Shown here one piece after another: positions 1 through 8,065 of a DNA stretch of 13,534 bases (within the stretch, counting starts at the first letter, position 1; every line of letters begins with the position of its first letter). The DNA comes from Apodospora peruviana (lineage: Eukaryota; Ascomycota; Sordariomycetes; Sordariales; Lasiosphaeriaceae). The position numbers were made by a program, and so were the translations under genes. Location: the NCBI GenBank assembly GCA_033439685.1, contig JAUEDM010000031.1, forward strand, positions 1 to 13,534, in the 5' to 3' direction. The notes beneath the pieces are model-generated. The model was not told the origin of the DNA. It did no database searches and was given only the letters and a program-made list of their open reading frames with translations.

Positions 1-1086
<1,086 letters not shown>

Positions 1087-2180
1087 TCACGCAGAAGCAG
1101 CCTCATAGACGTAGAGCGTGGACTCCATCTCGTCCGGAAGAAAATACAACCTCATCTTGCCATCAACAACGGCCACGTCCATTGGGTTGGTGACCAGTGT
1201 GCCCAGATCCGACACCATGGTCAGCGGGATCTCATACAGCGGCAGCATCGAGCCCATGTCGACCAGCGCCATTCCACCGATGGTCGTCCCGTAGATGGTC
1301 GTGATGCCCGAGCACAACATCACCGGCCGGTGCTCGTAAAGCCGGGAGTGCCCCAAGAACTTGCAGTCCTGGTAGTCGGTATATTGACTGGGATTCTTGA
1401 CTACTTTTCTGGGAGTAATGAACGCCGGCGAGACGACCGGCCGCGTGTCGTCCTCGTTGGAATCCCAGAGCGAGCCGTTGCGGGATCCCCAGTTCAACGT
1501 CACAAGATCCCCCTTGGACAAATCGTGGACGACGGCGCCCATGTGGTCTGCCATGTGCAGCATCGGCTCCGGTTGCAGGGTATCTGGACGCATCCTGACC
1601 AGCGTAGCGGTGGAATTGGGTCGGTACTGTGAAAGGGTCGCCCATATATACGTCCCGTCGTAGTCGAGTCCTCCGTTGTGGTACTATTTCCTTGTCAACA
1701 CACACACACACACACACCACCACTATGCTAGGTTCCTCTATCAAATTACCTCGCTAGACCGACCTCGGTGATGGTCGCATCCACAATACGCCTCCCTTGA
1801 CCGTCAAAGACAATCATGTGTCCAAACCCGGCACCAGCAGTCCGGTCGGTGCCGTTGATGATGACGCCGTCGTTGTACCGTACTGTTGGCTCGGTGTATT
1901 CACCCGCCGAGACAAAATAGCGGTCATGGCCGAGGCGGACGAGTCCTTCGGGCTCAAATGTGTCGCCCTCAAACTTGACCTTCTCTACTAGGTTCCACCG
2001 TGTTGAGCGTCCCAGGTCAACAAATTGGCTGATGATGTCTTCGAAATGGGATGAAGACCCAGGCGGAGGCAGGGAGTCTGGAGCGAAAGGGACATTGGGC
2101 TGGGTGATTGTGATGTTTAGAGCCCGTGCCCGAGGACTTGTCGAGTAGAGAGAGGTTAGGATTGTGAGGGCCTTGAACAT
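1087..2180 (-). CDS. secreted DUF6454-like beta-propeller protein
   Basis: Two-exon minus-strand gene of about 337-342 residues, normal for the family. Exon 1 begins at the ATG at 2178-2180, which has A at -3. Exon 2 runs from 1683 to the TGA at 1087-1089. The N-terminus has a short, weakly hydrophobic stretch ending near Ala-Leu-Asn, compatible with a signal peptide, and an Asn-Ile-Thr sequon follows at once. Recognisable blocks are EPEGLVRL, YHNGGLDYDG, IWATLSQYRPNSTA, ADHMGAVVHD and LNWGSRN, spread like beta-propeller strands. I recall these as typical of fungal and bacterial DUF6454 proteins, whose function is unknown. The splice junction is imperfect. The best-looking donor (AG|GTAATT, intron from 1749) joined to AATAG|TAC leaves the frame one base short. 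A weaker donor (GAG|GTCGGT, exon ending at 1764) restores it. Gene 2 is divergent to the right. Confidence 0.8.
1684..1749 (-). other. intron of gene 1
   Basis: On the minus strand the intron reads GTAATT...GTTGAC...AATAG, with the branch-like GTTGAC about 12 nt before the acceptor. A stop in the exon-2 frame (TAG at 1686-1684) lies directly upstream of the TAC at 1683, so exon 2 cannot start earlier. If the alternative GTCGGT donor is used, the intron extends to 1763 and is 80 nt rather than 66. A dinucleotide repeat lies inside it. Confidence 0.65.
1698..1717. repeat. (AC)10 microsatellite in intron
   Basis: Ten perfect AC units on the plus strand, which are GT units in the transcript. They lie between the donor and the branch region of the gene 1 intron. 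Length variation here would change intron size without touching the coding sequence. Confidence 0.95.
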
Positions 2181-2209
2181 CTTGCGATATTGGAAAGAAG
2201 ACTCGTGTT

Positions 2210-2210
<1 letters not shown>

Positions 2211-2240
<30 letters not shown>
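2211..2240. repeat. (TTG)10 microsatellite in gene 1 leader
   Basis: Ten perfect TTG units, which read as CAA repeats in the gene 1 transcript, 30-60 nt upstream of its ATG. CAA-rich leaders are unstructured and are compatible with efficient ribosome scanning. Whether this one matters is unknown. Confidence 0.95.
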
Positions 2241-2625
2241 CCAGCATCATCCGGATATCTCGCGATCCCATCTCATAGCTCCCGTCCTTTCAGCAGCTAA
2301 TAGTGGAGAAGTAGTTGCGGGGAAATCCCAGGCCAAGGTTGATACTACCATGTTTTGCCCATTGAACTCTACAATTTAGAATACTGTAAAATTAGACTAA
2401 AGAAAGATGGTAACTACCTTAATGGGGAACCAGACTGGAAATCTGGAATGGAACAGATGAACATGTGTTAACTCAACGAGAAGTACCTTCCAGGTTGGGC
2501 GTATTTGATATCGCCAACACGCCTAGTAGGTAACACCTTTTTGTTTAGAGCTGTTGCAAATCCTGGATAACCCCTTCCCCATAGGAGCTACCCCTATCAG
2601 CCTGGAAATGAAGCGCTGGACGAGA

Positions 2626-2666
2626 ATAATAGGGCTATATCAAGATATACGGGATAGGCCTATTAT
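2626..2666. repeat. hairpin-forming inverted repeat
   Basis: The arm at 2626-2638 (ATAATAGGGCTAT) and the arm at 2654-2666 (ATAGGCCTATTAT) are reverse complements at 12 of 13 positions, with a 15-nt loop. There is no U-run after it and no gene end beside it, so a bacterial-type terminator is not implied. It could be a small relic element or a cruciform-prone site. Confidence 0.6.
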
Positions 2667-2780
2667 GCTTAGCAGAAGGAATCAGGTTCTCGTGCTTGTG
2701 CCAGCCACAATTGCAGCGGATCAAGGGCAGCGCCACAGTGCCTCGCGTCCCGAGGATACGTGCTGAGTGGTCGTGGCTGT

Positions 2781-2785
2781 CCAAT
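2781..2785. promoter_or_regulatory. CCAAT sequence in divergent promoter
   Basis: CCAAT followed by CA, about 640 bp upstream of the gene 2 ATG and 600 bp upstream of the gene 1 ATG. The motif matches the core bound by the Hap/CBF complex, but a five-base match is expected by chance in a region this long. Confidence 0.2.
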
Positions 2786-2805
2786 CACAATAGACGGAGG
2801 CAATG

Positions 2806-2820
2806 ACATGCATTGCATGT
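2806..2820. promoter_or_regulatory. 15-bp perfect palindrome around a central T
   Basis: ACATGCA at 2806-2812 and TGCATGT at 2814-2820 are exact reverse complements about one central base. The form suits a dimeric transcription factor site. It lies about 25 bp from the CCAAT sequence in the shared promoter region. No specific regulator is claimed. Confidence 0.35.
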
Positions 2821-3422
2821 GGCGCTCCGCCATCGGTGATGTCATCAGGGACCCCGCGATTGGACCCTGAGGGTTGATTGACAAACTTATTTCAACTTTG
2901 AAGTGGGTGGGCACATTCGTCATGTCCGCCGCAGCCCAACGTCAAAAGAAAATGAGGCGCTACACTCTCAGTTTCAAGATCTCGATTTATCGTTGAATTC
3001 CGAGGTTAGCGGCGTTATCTTTTGACACTGCGGCTCCGGAGTCCAGGTCCAAGAGCAAGGTTCCGGAATGGAAGCGCAAGCCGGGCTGAGTCTTTGTCGC
3101 TGGAAGCGGCGGCCAGAGTGGCCCCCCCTCGGCCTGGCTTGGAGGCTTGGGTCAGTGATGCAACAGAACGGGTCGAATGACAAGCTCGAGTCTAATTTCT
3201 CGATACCGGATGCATTCTCCGTTCTGGCTGCCTCTCTTACTGGTAACTCTGGTCTCGGTAGTCAACTGCATGTGCCTCGCTTTTGCATGGACCCTGATTC
3301 TACACTTACACATCCAGTTTCTCCATTCAACTTCCTCTCAACAACACCGATACACTTCGACAAAATACCCAGATATTCAATTTCAGCAAAACAGATACTG
3401 AGCAAGCGACGTTGACACAACC

Positions 3423-4492
3423 ATGGGAGCACGGTCAGGTATGGCCCTCAGAGGCCTGCAGTTCTTCGCCCGCAGCATCGAGTTCTGCTGCGCGGCGCTC
3501 ATTCTCGCCATATTTTCCTACTTCCTCACGACGCTGGCCAGCCACAAACTTCACATTGCCACATGGCTCCGGGCCGTCGAGGGCATTTCGGGTGCAGCCG
3601 TCTTGTACACCCTCCTGGCACTGATGCTTCTCTGCTGCGTGGCTGGCCACCCGGTCTCGTCCTTCATGATGATATTCCTCGACATTTGCTTCCTCGCTAC
3701 CTTCATCTACATCGCCGCTGCAACCCGGGGCGGAGCGAGTTCTTGTAACGGAGTCGTCCACACTGTCTTTGGGACAGGCGACGCCAACACCAATGTCGCG
3801 GACAACGCGAGGGCGGCATCATCACCGCGCTGCCGAACTTGCGCCAGGCCTGTCAGATGGAGACTGCGTGTTTGGCGGTCGCCATTGTCGGCATGTAAGT
3901 CAATCTTCCCCCAACCATCCAGAGAGCCCTCCGATCATTAACCACCCACCCGCTCCAGCTTCTTCTTCCTCTTATCTGCCCTCCTCGAGTTCGCCCTCGT
4001 CCGTCACCGGCGCAAGGAGAAGCGCTACGGTCCATCTCCGGTCAACGACTACACCTCGGGCTACGGCAAGAAGCCCCGTGGCGGCATTTTCGGGTTCGGC
4101 CGGAAGCGCCACACCGGCATGACGGATGACCCCAACCGCCTGCCGGAGCACCCACATCCGGACCTGGTTCGCGATAGCTACGGCACCGAGCAGACCCGCA
4201 TCGGCACCTCGCACGGCCCACATGACATGCACCCCGACGCCTTGCCCCCTACCCACAACCAGCCGGCCATGTCCGACATTGGTGGCCGCTACGGCAACCA
4301 CACGTACAAGATGGATCAAGCGTCTCCTTCCTATGGTCACATCCAACACGACGAGTATGCCAATACGGGAACGACGGGCACGGGTACAGCTCCTGCGCCT
4401 CCCGGTGGTGGACTGACCCATCATCCGCGGCGCCGGTGCAGTTCCCGGCCGGCAATTATCGGTATGACGATGGTGTGTACGATAGGATCTAA
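3423..4492 (+). CDS. MARVEL-type four-helix membrane protein (two frame breaks)
   Basis: The start ATG at 3423 sits in ACAACCATGG, a good fungal context. Four hydrophobic segments are visible: about residues 20-40 (FCCAALILAIFSYFL), 50-76, 81-99 (SFMMIFLDICFLATFIYIAA), and a fourth split by the intron (LAVAIVG then FFFLLSALLEFALV). This is the layout of fungal MARVEL-domain proteins, linked in general to membrane apposition. A basic stretch (RHRRKEKRYG) begins a hydrophilic Gly/Pro/His/Tyr-rich tail, presumably cytoplasmic. Two one-base losses break the frame: near 3811-3813 in a G run, before GGIITALPNLRQ, and near 4419-4427, after which the frame ends in FPAGNYRYDDGVYDRI and TAA at 4490-4492. 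Adding one base at each gives exactly 335 codons. Without correction the first frame runs on to a stop about 130 nt later. Cargo and role are unknown. Confidence 0.8.
3895..3958 (+). other. intron of gene 2
   Basis: Canonical GTAAGT donor at 3895, an ATTAAC branch-like sequence near 3937-3942, and a CCAG acceptor ending at 3958. It joins ...VG-I-FFF in phase 2 and rebuilds a continuous fourth transmembrane helix, which supports both splice sites and the shifted frame before them. Length 64 nt. Confidence 0.85.
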
Positions 4493-4820
4493 TCAGCACC
4501 GTGTTCTGGACGCCTTGACGGCTGGAAGAGAATGAAGATAACGAAAGGTGTGACAACATTTGGTGGATTTAATACGAGTTCTTTTGGGTTTGCGAGACGA
4601 TGTACAAGAGATAGGTGGCACCCGTCCGGTCAAAGGTACGGACCAAACCGGGTTTCGAGATGCATGAAGAACTTGTACTAGTGTTGCTACTTTATTATTA
4701 TATGTACAACAAACAATATACCCGATGAAAAAAGTGGAGGTGTAGGTAGAGTTGGGATTTGGTTTATACACACACGATGTACCTATGCGATATGCAATCT
4801 ACTATGCTACCTGTTGGCCT
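4493..4820. other. 3' flank of gene 2
   Basis: AT-richer DNA after the gene 2 stop, with TTATTATTATATG near 4692 and no recognised gene. It probably holds the 3' untranslated region and polyadenylation site of gene 2, but no single signal is clear. Confidence 0.4.
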
Positions 4821-5170
4821 GTGAGATATCTAAAGGAGACCTTCTGACATACACTGATGAGATGGACTATTACAAGGACAAGTTGAAGAAGTATGAAGCC
4901 AACAAGGAAGCGAAAGCATCGCTTGCCGACTAGGTGGGTATTCGAGTCGGTTGACAGCCGCATTGCCTGAAACAAAACTGAGCCATCGCGATGATTTTTA
5001 TACCTGGTATGACACTCTTCACGAGTACAGTCTGAATCAAAGGAGATTGTGACAATGAATCATCGGCCCCTTTCCCCGTAGGCAAAAAGAACAACCCATC
5101 TAACTATCTTGATGAGTGGGAGAGGATCATGGACAATGCAATGCAAAAAGAACGTCACAGTCGTTACACA
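4821..5170 (+). pseudogene. decayed Copia-type gag fragment, plus strand
   Basis: Three short blocks in different frames resemble the gag region of fungal Ty1/Copia-type LTR retrotransposons. The first, 4826-4932, reads TDEMDYYKDKLKKYEANKEA and ends in a TAG. The second, about 4978-5050, reads LSHRDDFYTWYDTLHEYSL and ends in TGA. The third, about 5094-5165, reads NPSNYLDEWERIMDNAMQK before a frame change. In-frame stops and shifts between blocks show that it is dead. No LTR, protease, integrase or reverse transcriptase is present. The family call is from memory of fungal gag polypeptides. The blocks recur nearby on the opposite strand. Confidence 0.65.
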
Positions 5171-5189
5171 GTCTAAGTGATGGTTTTTT

Positions 5190-5465
5190 TTTCGCTTTCT
5201 TGACGGCTTTATACTTCCTTTGACTTGTCCTTGTAGGAACCCATCTCATCGGTGTAGATTGTCAGAAGTTCTTTCTTAGACATCTCACCCACATTATGTA
5301 TGAGCTCTCTCGATTAACGACTGTGATATTCTTCTGCATTGCCTTATCCATGATCCTCCCCCACTCATCAAGCCAGTTAGATGGGTGTCGTCTCAATCCA
5401 GATCCTCTACATAATGCTGGCATGCAGAACCCGCGCTTAAAAGCAATTTGGATGACAAAGGGCAC
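5190..5465 (-). pseudogene. second gag fragment, minus strand, block order swapped
   Basis: The minus strand carries a related copy. Bases 5386-5315 match plus-strand 5094-5166 closely and encode HPSNWLDEWGRIMDKAMQKN. Bases 5288-5190 match 4821-4914 and encode LLTIYTDEMGSYKDK before a TAA. In gag the TDEM block precedes the NPSN block, as on the plus strand; here, read on the minus strand, NPSN comes first. The piece is therefore not a simple inversion of its neighbour but a permuted or separately inserted fragment. Differences between copies include many transitions. Its upstream limit near 5465 is only the start of the open frame. Confidence 0.6.
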
Positions 5466-6125
5466 TTTTGATCACCGGAAGCGGTGGTTACATGATAAAA
5501 ATAACCGTTGCAGTTGCTATCGGTTTCTGTTTTTATGGGAATTGTTGAATCGGGAGTCATTCTTGTGAGCCGATGATGGAAGGGCTTCTCCTACCTCCTA
5601 AACGACATAACATGTTTGTCTTACCGATCGCAGTCCTGTCTGCTCACAGAAGTTTTGTGTTCATGTGCTCCTTCGTCCCTGTTCTTGTCCGGCATCTATG
5701 TCCCAAGTATTCATAATGGCCATTATTCCCAACATTCCACAACACACATCCGGTCACCTCCTCTCTTAACAACTTTCTTAACAAAGGATAAATGGTGGCG
5801 CACGAAGAGAGCACAATAACCTGCATGCTTTGGTATACAAGATTGGTAAGTTGCCGCTTTTGTTTGCTGTTTGTTGGTCCTACACCGGCTGTGAGCACCA
5901 CGAATATGAATACCTTGATACCCACTCATCTAAGTAAGATAGGGCGTCCTTCTCATCATACGGGAAGTACGTAAGAACAGATTGATATATTAGTAACTTT
6001 CACATTTAAAACTCTAATATTTTCTTGTTGTACACATAGCTACCTAGGTAAATAACTGCACAGTATTTTGACAAGAGGAGGTCCTCCTTTTCTCATGCCA
6101 CATATCTGGGGTAAAAACACTTGTC
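5466..6125. other. AT-rich spacer between gag relic and gene 3
   Basis: No gene is supported. Open frames of 60-93 codons occur on both strands but show no domain or consistent codon use. The right part (5980-6060) is especially AT-rich and contains a perfect TACCTAGGTA palindrome. It may include more, unrecognisable, transposon debris and the 3' untranslated region of gene 3. Confidence 0.4.
6041..6050. repeat. TACCTAGGTA palindrome
   Basis: Perfect 10-bp palindrome. Shorter or imperfect forms of the same word recur in the non-coding parts of this window, mainly after 10.6 kb. See the finding on this motif. Confidence 0.6.
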
Positions 6126-7068
6126 TCACGACGCCTTCTTCTTCGTCTTTCCAGCACTGTTACTGGTCTTCTCCTTCTGCGCGACGTTCTTTCTCGTCTC
6201 CCACTTCTCCCAGCCGGCCTGGCACAGATTCTTCTACTACCAGGTCGCGCAGTCGGAACCATCTGGCGACTGGCAGGTCGAGCGCAAACGCCAGCAGACC
6301 CGTCTGGCGCACGACGTGCGTGAGGCCGAACCAGCCCACAGCGCTCACGGCGCCGGCCGCACACCCAACCAGGACTTGTTTTTCTGTGTGGTAACCGAGG
6401 TAGACCCGGCTCCAGGCGACAAAGGCTGCGAGGACAAGCGCGGCCGCGCTGGCGAGCGAGCGCTGCGCAAACGTCCAGGGCTCGTGGGCGTACCGCTCGA
6501 TGTCGGCGGTGATGGCGGTCAACCCGCCCGTGTCCTTGTAGTAGCGGTAGTAGTAGGTGATGGACTGGGAGGGCTGTGGGGAGGGTGTTCTCCTTTCTGT
6601 TGTGTTATTGTTGTCAGTCTGTTCTATCTGGTCGTACCGTCTCTGTTGTTTCAGTAGTAACGACGGCGACGGGCGGTGCCTGACGAGGAGAAAAAGCGAC
6701 AGCGCGATGGCCCAGAAGACGGCGAACTGGGCGTGCGAGCTGGGCATGCCGTAGCCCTTGCCGGTGCGGTGGATGCGCGCTGGCCGCTCTTCCTTGATCA
6801 GGCGCTTGAGGGCGAAGTTGACGGCCTCGCAGCCGAGCTGACCGGCGAACATGAGGGCCACCTCGGCCTCACGCGTGCTCCATATTAATGTCACGTAGAC
6901 GACGCAGAGGGCTTGGGGGACGAGGGCGAGCCAGGCGCAGAGGAGGGAGACTGGGTCGTCGGGATTCTGCTTTGGTCAGCAAATGTCTATTTTGGAGGTG
7001 AGGGTTATGTACATAATAAACGTGGGTCAAGGAGAGCGAGGCTAGCGGGGGGTAAAGTCGTCTGCCAT
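6126..7068 (-). CDS. CAX4: dolichyl-diphosphatase, PAP2 family (two frame breaks)
   Basis: Removes a phosphate from dolichyl diphosphate left on the ER lumenal side after oligosaccharide transfer, recycling the lipid carrier of N-glycosylation. The PAP2 signature is complete: K-x6-RP (KRLIKEERP), PSSH (GMPSSHAQF) and SR-x5-H (SRVYLGYHTEKQV). The Gln in place of the usual final Asp is normal for Cax4/DOLPP1. Several hydrophobic helices surround these motifs. Start at 7068 (ATGGCAGAC, A at -3); one 46-nt intron. The exon 1 frame (MADDFT...) hits a stop at once unless one C is added to the C-run at about 7047-7053, after which LASLSLTHVYY reads through to the splice. Near 6230-6240 one extra base diverts the C-terminus; the next frame gives AGWEKWETRKN and a Lys-rich tail ending in TGA at 6126-6128. 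Corrected length is exactly 298 codons. A low-complexity insert of about 55 residues separates PSSH from SR-x5-H. Confidence 0.9.
6967..7012 (-). other. intron of gene 3 (CAX4)
   Basis: On the minus strand it reads GTACAT...TGCTGACC...AAAGCAG, with a good CTGAC branch site about 12 nt before the acceptor. It joins THVYY to NPDDPVSLLCAWLALVPQ in phase 0. At 46 nt it is short, but within the range of filamentous fungi. Confidence 0.85.
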
Positions 7069-7240
7069 CTTGATGTTTGGTGATGTCGTCCCGTCGAACG
7101 AACCGAGGCAGCTTTGGAGCTTGTCAAGTTCAAGGTCGCATTGCTTTGGATGGCTTAGAGTTCGGCCTTGTATGAATAAGAGGTGCCCTACCAAGAACCA
7201 GTCATCGGAATGCAGCTGTCAGCTCGTTTGTCTTGGGTTA

Positions 7241-7264
7241 TGCGCTTGCGCTTGCGCTTGCGCT
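7241..7264. repeat. four TGCGCT hexamer repeats
   Basis: Four perfect tandem copies of TGCGCT directly abut the 7-bp minisatellite; the two arrays are separated by a single base at 7265. Together they form a compound repeat. Confidence 0.95.
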
Positions 7265-7265
7265 T

Positions 7266-7426
7266 GTGAACCGTGAACCGTGAACCGTGAACCGTGAACC
7301 GTGAACCGTGAACCGTGAACCGTGAACCGTGAACCGTGAACCGTGAACCGTGAACCGTGAACCGTGAACCGTGAACCGTGAACCGTGAACCGTGAACCGT
7401 GAACCGTGAACCGTGAACCGTGAACC
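7266..7426. repeat. minisatellite, 23 perfect copies of GTGAACC
   Basis: The 161 bp are exactly 23 copies of the 7-bp unit GTGAACC with no mismatch that I can see. The array ends abruptly at CGCCGTG. Since 7 is not a multiple of 3 and no frame holds a stop, the array is open in all three minus-strand frames and gives a spurious VHGSRFT peptide repeat. The perfection implies recent expansion or active homogenisation. It is not a telomere repeat (fungal TTAGGG) and not CRISPR-like, as there are no spacers. Confidence 0.97.
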
Positions 7427-7746
7427 GCCGTGTTGGGTAACTGTAGTTTTAGGTGTCTTGGAGAAGGAAGACCGAGGACGTCCCGGGCGGTCCTCAATAG
7501 CGGCATTGGCAGCGCGGGGCTGGCCGATCGGCTCAACCCGCCGTGGGGGCCGCCAGCTGCCACAATTGCGCCCAGGCCGCTATAACCTCTCCCCAAAGCT
7601 GGGGTAATCCCAACGGCGCGACGCCGAGTCGAGTCATCGACAACCGGCGGCGGCCGGACGGCAACACAACCACAAACCGGGAAGAGCAATGGTTCACATT
7701 CAAAATCCGAGTTTGCCTCCCAACAAGCGACGTGACAGAGAGCCAG

Positions 7747-7760
7747 CCAATCAATTGATT
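7747..7760. promoter_or_regulatory. CCAAT sequence overlapping AATCAATTGATT palindrome
   Basis: CCAAT at 7747-7751 runs into the perfect 12-bp palindrome AATCAATTGATT (7749-7760), about 310 bp upstream of the gene 4 ATG. It is a reasonable place for a Hap-complex site serving one or both divergent genes. The evidence is motif match only. Confidence 0.3.
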
Positions 7761-8065
7761 TCCGCGAGCCAAATCAAACAGTCGATCCGCTTCGTAATCC
7801 GACCATCCTCCAGTCACTCGGACTGGTTTCGTCTCTTCCAGAATCAACTATCGCAAGGTTTTGAAGGGGCCAGCGTTGAAGTTCATTCAATGGATCGATA
7901 GCAACAAGTGGAAGCACATGGCCGTCAACCATCTCCCACCATCTGCGCTAGTGCTACTATTATCGCCACATCATAATCACCTTACGGATAAGTACCTTGG
8001 CCAGCAAACAACTCGACAGCTTGTGACACCTTACCTCCCATCCTTCCGTCCACCGTCGCGTGCAA

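Larger units (their letters stand above)
2181..3422. other. divergent intergenic region between genes 1 and 2
   Basis: This 1.24 kb region must hold the promoters of both genes. No coding sequence is supported. It contains a (TTG)10 repeat in the leader of gene 1, a 13-bp hairpin at 2626-2666, a CCAAT sequence at 2781-2785, a 15-bp palindrome at 2806-2820, and a CA/CT-rich stretch at about 3300-3420 that looks like a fungal 5' leader before the gene 2 ATG. Confidence 0.6.
7069..8065. other. divergent intergenic region between genes 3 and 4
   Basis: This roughly 1 kb region separates the start codons of two divergent genes and must contain both promoters. It holds a hexamer array, a 161-bp minisatellite, and a CCAAT sequence next to a 12-bp palindrome. 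Two minus-strand open frames (7219-7689 and 7533-7847) are judged non-coding: the first is created by the repeat, and the second lies across the presumed promoter of gene 4. Confidence 0.6.

Noticed and set aside
4384..4441. Intron GTACAG...CTGAC...GTGCAG near the end of gene 2
   Set aside because: The sites look canonical, but splicing them joins the wrong frame and destroys the family-like C-terminus, so it does not explain the break.
5644..5925. 93-codon minus-strand frame in the spacer
   Set aside because: No similarity to gag, to other transposon proteins or to any family that I recognise; composition looks non-coding.
7266..7426. Possible CRISPR array or telomere tract
   Set aside because: There are no spacers between units, and the unit is not a TTAGGG-type telomere repeat; it is a simple tandem array in eukaryotic DNA.
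7219..7689. 156-codon minus-strand frame with VHGSRFT peptide repeats
   Set aside because: The peptide repeat is a by-product of a 7-bp DNA repeat that is open in every frame; its flanks are not protein-like.
7533..7847. 104-codon minus-strand frame
   Set aside because: It lies across the probable promoter of gene 4, has no recognisable content, and starts and ends at no supported signal.
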